Source: Streptomyces sp. NBC_00377 (GTDB lineage Bacteria > Actinomycetota > Actinomycetes > Streptomycetales > Streptomycetaceae). From it: a stretch of DNA of 64,000 bases. The position numbers were made by a program, and so were the translations under genes. The stretch's first letter is position 1. Each line of letters begins with the position of its first letter. The notes under the pieces were generated by a model. That model saw nothing but the letters and a program-made list of their open reading frames with translations, was not told the origin of the DNA and searched no databases. Positions 16,825 to 25,285 of this stretch are shown here, piece by piece. The DNA is taken from the NCBI RefSeq assembly GCF_036075115.1, contig NZ_CP107958.1:5394001-5458000 (forward strand), written 5' to 3'.

Positions 16825-17541
16825 TCAGGCGGCTGTCTTCAGCGACGAAACGACCTGCTCCGCAAGCTTCTTCGCGGCGGCGGCCCCGTCGTCGGCGCCG
16901 TCCGTGGAGAGGATGCTGACGACGGCCGTGCCGACTCGGACGGCGACCAGGGTGGTACCGGATTCCCAGGCGTCGTCGGTGAGGGTGATGGTGTAGGCGT
17001 CGTCGCCGAGACCGGGGGTGGCCGCGCCGGTGATCTTCACCTTGGACTTGGTGTCGGCGTCGGGATAGCCGGGGCAGGCCGCGACAACCTTCGTCAGGGC
17101 CGTCATCACGTCGGTCGAGGTCGTGCCCCGGTAGACGTCGATCTCCTGGTCGAGCTCGGAGGACGTGTTCTTGCCGACGTACGTGTTCTGCGCGAACGAC
17201 ACGCCTTCTATGCCGCTGAGGTCGATCCAGCCGGTGCTGCCGAAGCGCGTGCAGTCCGGCTCGGCCGCGTTGTGGGTGGCCGGGGCTCTGTAGGTGTCAC
17301 CGGTGTCCCGCGTGGTCTCGGGGTCCACGGTGAACCCGGCTGCGAAGTACGACGCCGGCGCCAGTGCCTTCTTGAGCTGCGTGCCCGTCAGCAGGCCCTC
17401 GTTGGGGTCCTTCGCCTTCGTCGGAGCCGGGGAGGCGGTGGTGGCCTCGGCCGTGCTGTCCGACGAACACGCGGTGGCGATCAGGGCAAGAGGGAGAGTC
17501 GCTACCGCCAGAAGCTGGGCGGTACGGGACGGGAGTCGCAT
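16825..17541 (-). CDS. Secreted lipoprotein, PknH-sensor-like
   Basis: 238 residues. MRLPSRTAQLLAVATLPLAL leads to a lipobox LIATAC and a Ser/Thr/Ala-rich spacer, so this is a lipid-anchored extracytoplasmic protein. The mature part has paired cysteines (EPDCTRFG and VVAACPGY) and an alternating beta pattern (YTITLTDDAWESGTTLVAVRVG), which resembles actinobacterial PknH-type extracellular sensor domains. AAGGATC precedes the ATG at 17541. No enzymatic motif is seen. It is monocistronic by position: the next minus-strand gene lies 194 bp further along and ends toward it. A solute- or peptide-binding role is possible but unproven. Confidence 0.72.
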   Translation of the reverse strand: MRLPSRTAQLLAVATLPLALIATACSSDSTAEATTASPAPTKAKDPNEGLLTGTQLKKALAPASYFAAGFTVDPETTRDTGDTYRAPATHNAAEPDCTRFGSTGWIDLSGIEGVSFAQNTYVGKNTSSELDQEIDVYRGTTSTDVMTALTKVVAACPGYPDADTKSKVKITGAATPGLGDDAYTITLTDDAWESGTTLVAVRVGTAVVSILSTDGADDGAAAAKKLAEQVVSSLKTAA

Positions 17542-17735
17542 GGGGATCCTTGAGAGAGGAGTGCCGGCCCGACTGTGACTCGGGCCAGGCCGACCTTAAG
17601 GAGGCCAAGGACACAGTAAACTCTCGGTTTGCTCAAAGGATGATCAAAAATCGCACGCCCGTGTGCCGCAAGTGTGCGGGACGGCTCAGGTCCGCCCTTC
17701 CGTCACCGCGGCCTCCGTGCGCGACAGGCCCGAGG

Positions 17736-18143
17736 TCAGCGCCCGTACGGATACCCCTGTTGATACGTCGGCTGTCCCTGGGGCGTGCCGATCGCTCCGT
17801 ACGCCGACTGGGCGGGCGGGAGCCGTTTGTCGAACATCGCGAACAGCAACATGCCCGTCGCCGTCAGCAGGCTCACCATGATGGCGATGCCGAGATACGG
17901 GTCGCCGTCGCCGTCCGCCGTGATCACCGCCCAGGGCAGGGTCACGCACTCGTACAGCGCGAAGGAGGCGAAGGCCGCCCAGTCCGAGGAGTGGCCGCGG
18001 CGGATCGCCACGTAGAGGAAGGGCACCCAGACCAGCAGGCCCAGTGAGCCCCACACCAGGAACCCCCAGCCGATCCGCTGGGCCCAGCCGCCCGCGAGCC
18101 GTCTCTCCGCGCCCGCCGCCGTCGTTGTCGTCGGCATCGTCAT
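17736..18143 (-). CDS. Small integral membrane protein
   Basis: 135 residues from ATG 18143 (GGGGGGCGAC just before it; an upstream start would lack a site). Three hydrophobic segments are visible: GWGFLVWGSLGLLVWVPFLY, FASFALYECVTLPWAVI and LGIAIMVSLLTATGMLLFAM. A Pro/Gln/Tyr-rich cytoplasmic tail ends QQGYPYGR. The pattern WGSxGxLxWVPFLYxAIRRG is shared in part with the small membrane protein at 19350-19691 (PSLVLALRRRSRADWSAFVTF against IRRGHSSDWAAFASF), suggesting they belong to one uncharacterised Streptomyces family. Function unknown. Confidence 0.72.
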   Translation of the reverse strand: MTMPTTTTAAGAERRLAGGWAQRIGWGFLVWGSLGLLVWVPFLYVAIRRGHSSDWAAFASFALYECVTLPWAVITADGDGDPYLGIAIMVSLLTATGMLLFAMFDKRLPPAQSAYGAIGTPQGQPTYQQGYPYGR

Positions 18144-18419
18144 GTCGCCCCCCAAGTAAGCAGAGGGCCAGGGTAGGACACCGGCGGGCCGCTCCACGCC
18201 GTCGCTTCTTTACTGTGACATGGGCGAATCTTGTGGCTATGGGGGCGCTGTGTTTCCCGATCACTGGGGTGACGCGGGTTACGGTGCGATCCGCCGGTGC
18301 GGACGTCGAGTCGACACCGTATCGTCGCACCGGTCCAGGGGACTTCTGCCTGACACAGGCTTACGCCACAGGCACACACGGCGAGCGCGCCGTACACAGA
18401 GACGAACGATGGGGTGGGG

Positions 18420-19250
18420 ATGGCCGAGCACCGGCAGTCCAGGAAGCGCAGATACATCACATGGGGCGTGGCCGGCGCGGCCGTCCTCGCGGGTGCCGGG
18501 ATAGCGGCGCAGACCTCGATGGCGGCCACCACCTGGCCCGCCCAGAAGACGTACACCGGCCGTGCCTTCGACGCCTGCACCGCGCCCTCGCTGGCCGCGA
18601 TGAAGGCATGGAAGACCGACGGGTACTACGGCGGCGCCGCCGTCTACGTCGGTGGCAAGAACCGTGGCTGCGCGCAGCCCAACCTGACCGCCTCCTGGGT
18701 GAAGTCGGTCAACACGGTCGGCTGGAAGCTGATACCGCTCTACGTCGGCGCCCAGCCGCCCTGCCAGACGGGCTCCAGCCCCGAGAAGATCACCGCCGCC
18801 ACGGCCACCTCCCTCGGCGCGACCGACGGCGCGGACGCGGTCGCCAAGGCCTCGGCGCTCGGCATGAAGGCCGGCAGCCCGATCTACCTCGACATGGAGG
18901 CGTACGACATCACCAACAAGGCGTGCAACGACGCCGTACTGGCGTACGTGCGCTCCTTCACCAAGACGCTGCGCGCCAAGATCTACCGGGGCGGCTACTA
19001 CGGCTTCAGCAGCTCCAGCGCCAAGGCCATCGCCACCGCGACGAACAAGACGGACCTGCCGGGCAACCTCTGGTACGCGCTGTGGGACAAGAAGGACACC
19101 ACGACCACCGACTGGCCGTGGGGCGCCACCCAGTTCACCAACCACAGCCGCGGCCACCAGTACCAGGTCAACAGCAAGGAGACCCGCGGCGGGTACACGA
19201 TCACCGTGGACCGCGACACGTGGGACGCCCCGGTCGCCATCGTCGGCTGA
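18420..19250 (+). CDS. Secreted DUF1906 (Rv2525c-like glycoside-hydrolase-fold) protein
   Basis: 276 residues with an export signal (KRRYITWGVAGAAVLAGAGI, then AQTSMAA; the double Arg/Lys run could suit Tat, though no full SRRxFLK motif is present). The mature domain starts YTGRAFDACTAPSLAAMKAW and carries the DUF1906 pattern: YYGGAAVYVGG, LIPLYVGAQ, AADGADAVAKASALG-like helices, then IYLDMEAYD and WQA-like WDKKDTTTTDWPWGATQF. Family members resemble GH25-like TIM barrels, with the acidic residues of DMEAY in the usual catalytic position, so a cell-wall-directed role is plausible. ATG 18420 is preferred; GTG 18414 in the same frame is the alternative. Confidence 0.8.
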   Translation: MAEHRQSRKRRYITWGVAGAAVLAGAGIAAQTSMAATTWPAQKTYTGRAFDACTAPSLAAMKAWKTDGYYGGAAVYVGGKNRGCAQPNLTASWVKSVNTVGWKLIPLYVGAQPPCQTGSSPEKITAATATSLGATDGADAVAKASALGMKAGSPIYLDMEAYDITNKACNDAVLAYVRSFTKTLRAKIYRGGYYGFSSSSAKAIATATNKTDLPGNLWYALWDKKDTTTTDWPWGATQFTNHSRGHQYQVNSKETRGGYTITVDRDTWDAPVAIVG

Positions 19251-19349
19251 ACCTGATCGCACGAGCAGCGACGCGCAGGCGCGCGACGCGTGGCGCGCGA
19301 TGCGTGAGGCGTGGCGCACGAGGCGCCGCGTAGGAGGGAAGGGCAGGAC

Positions 19350-19691
19350 ATGAGGTTGGTCTTCGCGGGGGCGGTCGCGGGCGCGGCGCTGCGCACGCCC
19401 GTCGCGCGCGTGGGCTTCGCGTTGCTGCCCGTCCTCAGCCTGGGCCTGCTGTGCCCCGTCCCGTCCCTCGTCCTCGCCCTGCGCAGGCGCTCCCGGGCGG
19501 ACTGGTCGGCCTTCGTCACCTTCAGCGCGGTGCTGGCGGCTTGGCTCACCGAGCTCGCGCTGACCCCGGTGGACACGCACGGGGCGCTGTTCGCGCTCGA
19601 CGCGCTGCTGATCGCCCTGTCGACGGCCGGTGCCGCCACGCACGCGTGGCGGGCCTGGCCGTCGCGGCCGGCCGCGACGGCCGGGAAATAG
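19350..19691 (+). CDS. Small membrane protein
   Basis: 113 residues from ATG 19350, with AGGAGGGAAGGG upstream. There are three or four hydrophobic segments (VFAGAVAGAALRTPVARVGF, LLPVLSLGLLCPVPSLVLAL, FVTFSAVLAAWLTELAL and LDALLIALSTAGAA). The loop RRRSRADWSAFVTF resembles the equivalent loop in the protein at 17736-18143. It lies 99 bp after the DUF1906 gene and 21 bp before the next gene, so it may be in an operon with the latter. Function unknown. Confidence 0.68.
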   Translation: MRLVFAGAVAGAALRTPVARVGFALLPVLSLGLLCPVPSLVLALRRRSRADWSAFVTFSAVLAAWLTELALTPVDTHGALFALDALLIALSTAGAATHAWRAWPSRPAATAGK

Positions 19692-19712
19692 CGGAGCAGG
19701 AGAGCGACGGCG

Positions 19713-20351
19713 GTGAGCAAGCAGGTCAGGCAGGTGTCCCAGGCGCGGGCGGCCCGTTCGGCGCGCGGTGCGGGCGGGGCACGCAACGGACGGGCCTTCG
19801 CGCTGGGGCGCGCGGCCGTCACCTGGCTTCGCGCGCTGCGCGGGCGCACCCTCGCCCTCGCGGCCGGTGCGCTCGTGGCAGCGGCGGCCCTCACCGTGGC
19901 CGGCGTCCTCCTCTTCTCCCACGACGACCGTCCCGCGGTCCCCGACACCCGTGCCCGCGCCTACACGGACGTCGACGCCTGTCTCCTCACCGGGGACAAG
20001 GGCATCACCGCCGACAGCACCGCGGCCACCGTCTGGCAGGGCATGCAGGACGCGTCCCGGAAGACGCACGCGCGCGTGAGCTACGCGCCGGTGACCGGAG
20101 AACAGAGCACGGGCAACGCACGCCCCTTCCTCAACGGTCTCCTCCAGCGCTCCTGCGACGTCGTCCTGGCCGTGGGAGACCCCGAGGTGACGGCGGCCCG
20201 GGCGACGGCGCCGCAGTACAAGAAGGTCGACTTCGTCCTGGTGGGCGGTGCCACCCACGCGAGCGTGAACGTGCGCACGGTCGCCACGGGCGACGGACTG
20301 CGCGCAGGCATCGCGGACGCCGTCGAGCACGCGGTCGACGCGCGAGGCTGA
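19713..20351 (+). CDS. Membrane-anchored, BMP-like periplasmic-binding fold protein (short)
   Basis: 212 residues from GTG 19713. A basic cytoplasmic N terminus is followed by one transmembrane helix (TLALAAGALVAAAALTVAGV, about residues 47-68) and an external domain. That domain begins DVDACLLTGDKGITADSTAA, then VWQGMQDASRKTHARVSY, and contains CDVVLAVGDPEV and VDFVLVGG, which resembles the first half of basic-membrane-protein (BMP/Med) type I periplasmic-binding folds. Full BMP proteins are about 330 residues, so the second lobe is missing or reduced. It may be a partial sensor or a degenerate binding protein. Ligand unknown. Confidence 0.6.
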   Translation: MSKQVRQVSQARAARSARGAGGARNGRAFALGRAAVTWLRALRGRTLALAAGALVAAAALTVAGVLLFSHDDRPAVPDTRARAYTDVDACLLTGDKGITADSTAATVWQGMQDASRKTHARVSYAPVTGEQSTGNARPFLNGLLQRSCDVVLAVGDPEVTAARATAPQYKKVDFVLVGGATHASVNVRTVATGDGLRAGIADAVEHAVDARG

Positions 20352-20507
20352 GCCCTCGCACCGACGAGCGGGCGGCGGGCGGGCGCGGCGGTGCCGGAAG
20401 TCCTGGTGAATCGTTGGTCGAATGGGTTGGCCCCAGCCGCCCCACTGCCTAACATCGATCACCGCAAGACTTTGTGCACCGTCGCACAATCTCCTCGGGA
20501 GGTTCCC

Positions 20508-21152
20508 TTGCACCGCCGTCGTCGCACCGCGCTCCTGCTGTCCGCCGCGATCGTGGCGGCCCCTCTCCTCGCCGCCTGCGGGAACGACGCGCATCCGGGC
20601 GCGGCGGCCGTCGTCGGGGGCCAGCGGATCACCGTCGCCCAGCTGGAGAACCGGGTGAGCGAGGTGCGCACCGCCCAGCGCGCCGCGGTCACCGACGACG
20701 CCCAGTACGCGCAGGCCGTCGCCCAGACCGGCACCCTCGCCCGCGACACCCTGCACGGCATGGTCCTCGACAAGGTGCTGCACCGGGCCGCCGAGGACGC
20801 GGGCATCTCCGTCAGCCGCCGGGAGGTCCAGGAGATGCGGGCCGGCCTGGAGCAGCAGGCGGGCGGCGCGAAGGGCCTGGAAGCGGCGTGGCTCCAGCAG
20901 TACGGCATTCCGCCGCAGCGCCTCGACGAGAACCTTCACCTCCAGCTGGAGGCGCAGAAACTCGCCGCCGAGCTCGGCACGAACACCAGTCAGCCCGCGT
21001 TCTGGAACGCCCTGTCCAAGGCGTCCAAGGCACTCGGCGTGGACCTCAACCCGCGCTACGGGAACTGGGACGCGCAGAAGGTCGCCCGCGTCGACGCGAA
21101 GACGCCCTGGGTACGGGAGATCTCGGCGGCGGGGACACAGCAGACCACGTGA
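20508..21152 (+). CDS. SurA N-terminal domain lipoprotein
   Basis: 214 residues. The start is TTG 20508: GGGAGG is 5-6 bases upstream and the next codons encode a perfect lipoprotein signal (HRRRRTALLLSAAIVAAPLL, then AACG). The mature part matches the SurA N-terminal domain: AAVVGGQRITVAQLENRV, a helical stretch LHGMVLDKVLHRAAEDAGI, and VSRREVQEMRAGLEQQAGG. No parvulin isomerase domain follows, so this is a chaperone-type protein helping exported polypeptides. It precedes mazG, a neighbour arrangement common in Streptomyces. The C terminus (NPRYGNWDAQK) is the usual end of this family. Confidence 0.85.
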   Translation: MHRRRRTALLLSAAIVAAPLLAACGNDAHPGAAAVVGGQRITVAQLENRVSEVRTAQRAAVTDDAQYAQAVAQTGTLARDTLHGMVLDKVLHRAAEDAGISVSRREVQEMRAGLEQQAGGAKGLEAAWLQQYGIPPQRLDENLHLQLEAQKLAAELGTNTSQPAFWNALSKASKALGVDLNPRYGNWDAQKVARVDAKTPWVREISAAGTQQTT

Positions 21153-21317
21153 CGGATCACGTGACCGCCCGGTCATCCGGCCGCCCGCCCACGTGACCAC
21201 CCGGATCTGCGGCCGCCCGGCCCCCTGAGCGGGTGGGCCCGTGTGATCGTATGACCGGCTGACCTGTCCTGTGGACAACTCGGAGGGCCGTCGGCGGGCG
21301 TGGGTTACGTTCGGGGT

Positions 21318-22349
21318 GTGAACGCATCCAGCTCCGCCGTCGCCCGCGCCGAGGACGTCGCCCCCGGCCGTGTCGTCCTGCTCACCACCAGCCACCGGGT
21401 CGCCCCCGGCCTGCTGTCCTGGCCCGCCTGGCAGGCCCTGCGCACGGCGGACCGGGTGCTGTGCGCGGACGGCGCGCATCCGCAGCTGCCCTATCTGCGG
21501 GACGCGGGCATCACGGTCGAGGACGCCTCCCCGGCCGCCGAGGAACTGCTCGCCGCCTGCTCCGGCGGCCGCACGGTCGTGGTGGTGGCCACCGGCGAGG
21601 GCGAACCGGCCCTCACGGACGGCCTGGCCCGGCTGGCCGGCTCCGGCCGCGTGTCGATGCCCGAGCTGGAGCTGCTCCCCGCCTCCTACGACCTTCCCGG
21701 CGCCCGGCTCCTCGACCTCGTCCAGGTCATGGACCGCATCCGCGCCGAGTGCCCGTGGTCCTCGCGGCAGACCCACAAGGGCCTGGCGAAGTACGCGGTC
21801 GAGGAGTCGTACGAACTGGTCGAGGCGATCGAGGACGGCGACCGCGACGAACTCCGCGAGGAGCTGGGCGACGTCCTGCTCCAGGTCGTCTTCCACGCCC
21901 GCATCGCCGAGGAGGACGAGGAGTCCCCCTTCTCCGTCGACGACGTCGCCGGGACGATCGTCGCCAAGCTCATCCACCGCCACCCCCATGTCTTCGGCGA
22001 CGCCACGGCCACGACCCCCGAGGAAGTCAAGGAGCACTGGCTCCGCACCAAGGCGGCGGAGAAGCGGCGCGAGTCCGTGACCGACGGCGTCCCCCTGCAC
22101 CAGCCCGGACTGGCCCTCGCGACGAAACTGGTGTCCCGGGCCCGCACGGCGCGACTGGAGGTGCCGCTGCCCGCTGCCGAGGGCATCGGCTACGAACTGC
22201 TGGCCCTGGCGGCCCGCGCCGAATCGGAGGGCATAGACCCGGAGGCGGCACTACGAGCAGCAGCCCGGGCGTACCGCGACGCCGTCCGGGCCGCCGAGGG
22301 AATCGAGGGAACGGAGCGGGCAGGCGGAGTGGAGGGAGTCGAGGAGTAG
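21318..22349 (+). CDS. mazG: Nucleoside triphosphate pyrophosphohydrolase MazG
   Basis: 343 residues from GTG 21318. The MazG domain lies at about 135-235: LLDLVQVMDRIRAECPWS, then HKGLAKYAVEESYELVEAI and ELREELGDVLLQVVFHA, giving the metal-binding EExxE and ExxD residues. The N-terminal 130 residues form a tetrapyrrole-methylase-like domain lacking a clear SAM loop, as in other actinobacterial MazG proteins. The enzyme hydrolyses (d)NTPs to NMP and pyrophosphate, which cleans damaged nucleotides and can lower (p)ppGpp. The C terminus is Glu/Gly-rich (GIEGTERAGGVEGVEE). It is followed by a 42-bp tandem repeat before the P450 gene. Confidence 0.93.
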   Translation: MNASSSAVARAEDVAPGRVVLLTTSHRVAPGLLSWPAWQALRTADRVLCADGAHPQLPYLRDAGITVEDASPAAEELLAACSGGRTVVVVATGEGEPALTDGLARLAGSGRVSMPELELLPASYDLPGARLLDLVQVMDRIRAECPWSSRQTHKGLAKYAVEESYELVEAIEDGDRDELREELGDVLLQVVFHARIAEEDEESPFSVDDVAGTIVAKLIHRHPHVFGDATATTPEEVKEHWLRTKAAEKRRESVTDGVPLHQPGLALATKLVSRARTARLEVPLPAAEGIGYELLALAARAESEGIDPEAALRAAARAYRDAVRAAEGIEGTERAGGVEGVEE

Positions 22350-22420
22350 CACGGCGGCCTCCTGATCCGGGCGCGCCGTCCCGGTGGGGCAAGCCGTTCC
22401 GGCCTGGCGCGCCGTCCCGC

Positions 22421-22546
22421 CAAGCCGTTCCGGTCGGGCACTTCGCCGGGTACCGGGTCGGGCAAGCCGTCCTGGTCGGGCACTTCGGCGGGTATCGGGT
22501 CGGGCAGGCCGTCCTGGTCGGGCACTTCGGCGGGTATCGGGTCGGG
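22421..22546. repeat. Three tandem 42-bp repeats between mazG and the P450 gene
   Basis: Units at 22421-22462, 22463-22504 and 22505-22546 share the core GTCGGGCACTTCG, a GGGTA(C/T)CGGGTCGGG end and a CA(A/G)GCCGT start. They differ at only a few positions; the last two are nearly identical. A fragment of the unit start also occurs near 22390. The unit length is a multiple of three and frames through it are open, but there is no start or ribosome binding site and it lies outside both genes. It may act as an intergenic regulatory or slippage-prone element. Confidence 0.8.
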
Positions 22547-22586
22547 CCCTCGCGGAGGCCTCCGGGATGCCCGCTACCGTCAGGGC

Positions 22587-23882
22587 GTGACCGAGCTGCC
22601 TCGCCCCTCGTACGACGCCCCGCCCGCCCCCGAGCTGTTCACCTGGGAATTCGCCACCGACCCCTATCCGGCCTATGCCTGGCTGCGGGAGCACGACCCC
22701 GTGCACCGCACCGTGCTGCCCAGCGGTGTGGAGGCCTGGCTGGTCACGCGTTACGCCGACGCGAAACAGGCCCTCGCCGACCAGCGGCTCTCCAAGAATC
22801 CCGCCCATCACGACGAACCGGCGCACGCCAAGGGCAAGACCGGTATCCCCGGTGAGCGCAAGGCGGAGCTGATGACGCATCTGCTCAACATCGACCCGCC
22901 GGACCACACCCGGCTGCGACGGCTCGTCAGCAAGGCCTTCACGCCCCGCCGGGTCGCCGAGTTCGCCTCCCGGGTGCAGGAACTGACGGACGACCTCATC
23001 GACCGGTTCGCCGCCGGGGGCGAGGCCGACCTCATCCACGATTTCGCCTTCCCGCTCCCCATCTACGCCATCTGCGACCTCCTGGGCGTCCCGCGCGAGG
23101 ACCAGGACGACTTCCGCGACTGGGCCGGGATGATGATCCGGCACGGCGGGGGCCCGAGGGGCGGGGTCGCGCGGTCGGTGAAGAAGATGCGCGGATATCT
23201 GCTGGAACTCATCCACCGCAAGCGCGAGGAGCTCCCGGCCGAGCCCGCGCCCGGCGAGGACCTCATCTCCGGTCTGATCCGCGCCTCCGACCATGGCGAG
23301 CACCTCACCGAGAACGAGGCCGCCGCCATGGCCTTCATCCTCCTGTTCGCCGGCTTCGAGACGACCGTCAATCTCATCGGCAACGGCACCTACGCCCTTC
23401 TCACCCATCCCGAGCAGCGAGAACGCCTCCAGCGGTCGCTCACCGAGGACGGCGGCGACCGCACCCTCCTGGAGACCGGCGTCGAGGAACTCCTGCGCTA
23501 CGACGGTCCCGTGGAACTGGCCACCTGGCGGTTCGCGACCGAGCCGCTCGTCATCGGCGGACAGGACATCGCGGCGGGCGACCCCGTCCTCGTCGTCCTC
23601 GCGGCCGCCGACCGTGATCCGGCCCGCTTCCGGGACCCCGACACCCTCGACCTCTCCCGCCGCGACAACCAGCATCTCGGCTACGGCCACGGCATCCACT
23701 ACTGCCTGGGGGCGCCGCTGGCCCGGTTGGAGGGCCAGACCGCGCTGGCCACCCTCCTCACCCGGCTGCCCGACCTCCGACTGGCCGTGGATCCGGGCGA
23801 GTTGAGGTGGCGCGGCGGGCTCATCATGCGCGGCCTGCGGACCCTTCCGGTGGAGTTCACTCCGGTGCGTTCCGGCTCATGA
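22587..23882 (+). CDS. Cytochrome P450, CYP107-like
   Basis: 431 residues from GTG 22587. Soluble bacterial class I P450. The I-helix oxygen-activation motif is FAGFETTVNLIG (about residues 254-265), the ExxR pair is EELLR near 300, and the haem-binding loop is LGYGHGIHYCLGAPLARLEG near 362-381 with the proximal Cys. Tyr replaces the usual Phe at the start of that loop, and Phe the common His in AGxETT. It needs separate ferredoxin and reductase partners, none of which is adjacent. The position next to the rpf genes matches the S. coelicolor gene I remember as CYP107U1, which was reported to affect development. The substrate is unknown. Confidence 0.9.
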   Translation: MTELPRPSYDAPPAPELFTWEFATDPYPAYAWLREHDPVHRTVLPSGVEAWLVTRYADAKQALADQRLSKNPAHHDEPAHAKGKTGIPGERKAELMTHLLNIDPPDHTRLRRLVSKAFTPRRVAEFASRVQELTDDLIDRFAAGGEADLIHDFAFPLPIYAICDLLGVPREDQDDFRDWAGMMIRHGGGPRGGVARSVKKMRGYLLELIHRKREELPAEPAPGEDLISGLIRASDHGEHLTENEAAAMAFILLFAGFETTVNLIGNGTYALLTHPEQRERLQRSLTEDGGDRTLLETGVEELLRYDGPVELATWRFATEPLVIGGQDIAAGDPVLVVLAAADRDPARFRDPDTLDLSRRDNQHLGYGHGIHYCLGAPLARLEGQTALATLLTRLPDLRLAVDPGELRWRGGLIMRGLRTLPVEFTPVRSGS

Positions 23883-24086
23883 ACGACGCTTTCCGACCGG
23901 ATGTCGGGCGGAGTGTGACCGTTCGGCGGAAGAAAGGTGACCGACCCTCAACTCTGTGATCTTCACGTGATCTGCGCGGCATTAACTTGTGACAAGTGAT
24001 CGTCTGCCGATACGTTCACTCGTCGGTGCGACGCATCGGTCCAACCCGCCGCGCCGGTCAGTGCTGTCCAGAGAAAGGCCCCTCGC

Positions 24087-25121
24087 ATGCTCTCCGGGAA
24101 CGGTCGTCACCGTCGCCCCCGCCAGGCCCCGGCTCTCCTTGTCGCGGCCGGAGTGACGGGCTCCGCCATCGCCATCCCGCTGCTCGCCGCCTCCGGCGCG
24201 AGCGCCGCCGACGGCACGGTGTGGGACAAGGTGGCGCAGTGCGAGACCGGTGGCTCGTGGAGCGCCGACCAGGGCGACGGCGCGTTCGGCGGCCTGAGCC
24301 TGACCCAGAAGGACTGGGAGACGTACGGCGGCCTCGACTACGCGGCGAGCCCCGACCTGGCCAGCCGCAACCAGCAGATCGCCGTGGCGCAGAAGGTGCT
24401 GGCGGCGCAGGGCATCGGTGCGTGGGGCACCTGCGGGCTGACCTCCGGGCTCACCAAGGAGAACGGCGCGCTGAGCGTGGACACCGGCGTGGCGAACGGC
24501 TCGTCGGGCTCGTCCGACTCATCCGGGTCTTCCGGATTGTCCGACCTGTCCCGGGGGTTGTCGGGCTCCTCGGGCTCGTCGAGCGATGACGGCGCCTCGG
24601 CCGGATCGTCGGGTAAGTCCGACTCGTCCGCCGATTCCCCCAGTTCACCCTCGGCATCCGCTTCCTCCCCTTCGTCCTCTTCCTCCGCCGCTCCCGGAGG
24701 GTCCGGCACGGCCGGCGGGTCCGCGAGTGCCCACGGCAAGGGTGGCGCGCAGGCGGGCGGCGGCTCGGTCACGGCGTCTCCCGAAGTGGACGACTCGGAC
24801 AATTCCGGGCAGGCGGCGGGCTCCTGGAGTCTCGTCGACACCGGCTCCCTCACTTCCGGCCGCCATCGCGGCGCCACCGCCGACGAGGCCGCGCCCAAGA
24901 GCGCGACCGGCGCTGCCGTGGACGGCGCCACCGCCGCGTCCGGCGGCCGGCACGCCGCGGCCACCTATCTCGTCCAGGAGGGCGACTCCCTGGAGTCCAT
25001 CGCCGACTCCCTTGACCTCGACGGGGGATGGCGCGCCCTGTATGACGAGAACAGGGACCTCATCGGGGCCGACCCGAGCGACATCGCCCCCGGTCAGACC
25101 CTCGACACAGGGGTGGAATAG
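24087..25121 (+). CDS. Resuscitation-promoting factor with Ser-rich linker and LysM (RpfC-like)
   Basis: 344 residues. Signal peptide to about residue 41 (ALLVAAGVTGSAIAIPLLAA, then SGASAAD). The Rpf/transglycosylase domain follows directly: VWDKVAQCETGGSWSADQGD, with the catalytic Glu of CETGG, then GGLSLTQKDWETYGG and IAVAQKVLAAQGIGAWGTCG. A very Ser-rich linker of about 150 residues leads to a C-terminal LysM domain (YLVQEGDSLESIADSLDL, ending IAPGQTLDTG). It cleaves peptidoglycan outside the cell to promote spore germination. It lies 395 bp upstream of a second rpf gene. Unlike that gene, I see no ydaO riboswitch in its leader. Weak promoter candidate: TTGTGA at 23987 with GATACG at 24009. 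Confidence 0.9.
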   Translation: MLSGNGRHRRPRQAPALLVAAGVTGSAIAIPLLAASGASAADGTVWDKVAQCETGGSWSADQGDGAFGGLSLTQKDWETYGGLDYAASPDLASRNQQIAVAQKVLAAQGIGAWGTCGLTSGLTKENGALSVDTGVANGSSGSSDSSGSSGLSDLSRGLSGSSGSSSDDGASAGSSGKSDSSADSPSSPSASASSPSSSSSAAPGGSGTAGGSASAHGKGGAQAGGGSVTASPEVDDSDNSGQAAGSWSLVDTGSLTSGRHRGATADEAAPKSATGAAVDGATAASGGRHAAATYLVQEGDSLESIADSLDLDGGWRALYDENRDLIGADPSDIAPGQTLDTGVE

Positions 25122-25285
25122 GGCGCAAAGCCCAAGAAAAACAGCGGGAGTTCACGTCACGCTTCGCGCCGAATGTCCGGTTTGGTGAAAGTGTGGGATG
25201 AGTCTCAGAAGCCCTGATCGTCTTTGAAATTCCGTCGATCGCGTGTCTACGGTCGAGGCCGCTCGGCAACCCGAGCCCCGACCGT

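Noticed and set aside
22421..22546. Possible CRISPR array
   Set aside because: The three 42-bp units are directly adjacent with no unique spacers, so this is an ordinary tandem repeat.
23987..24014. Firm promoter call for the first rpf gene
   Set aside because: TTGTGA and GATACG are 16 bases apart and only partly match consensus, so they are mentioned only as a weak candidate.
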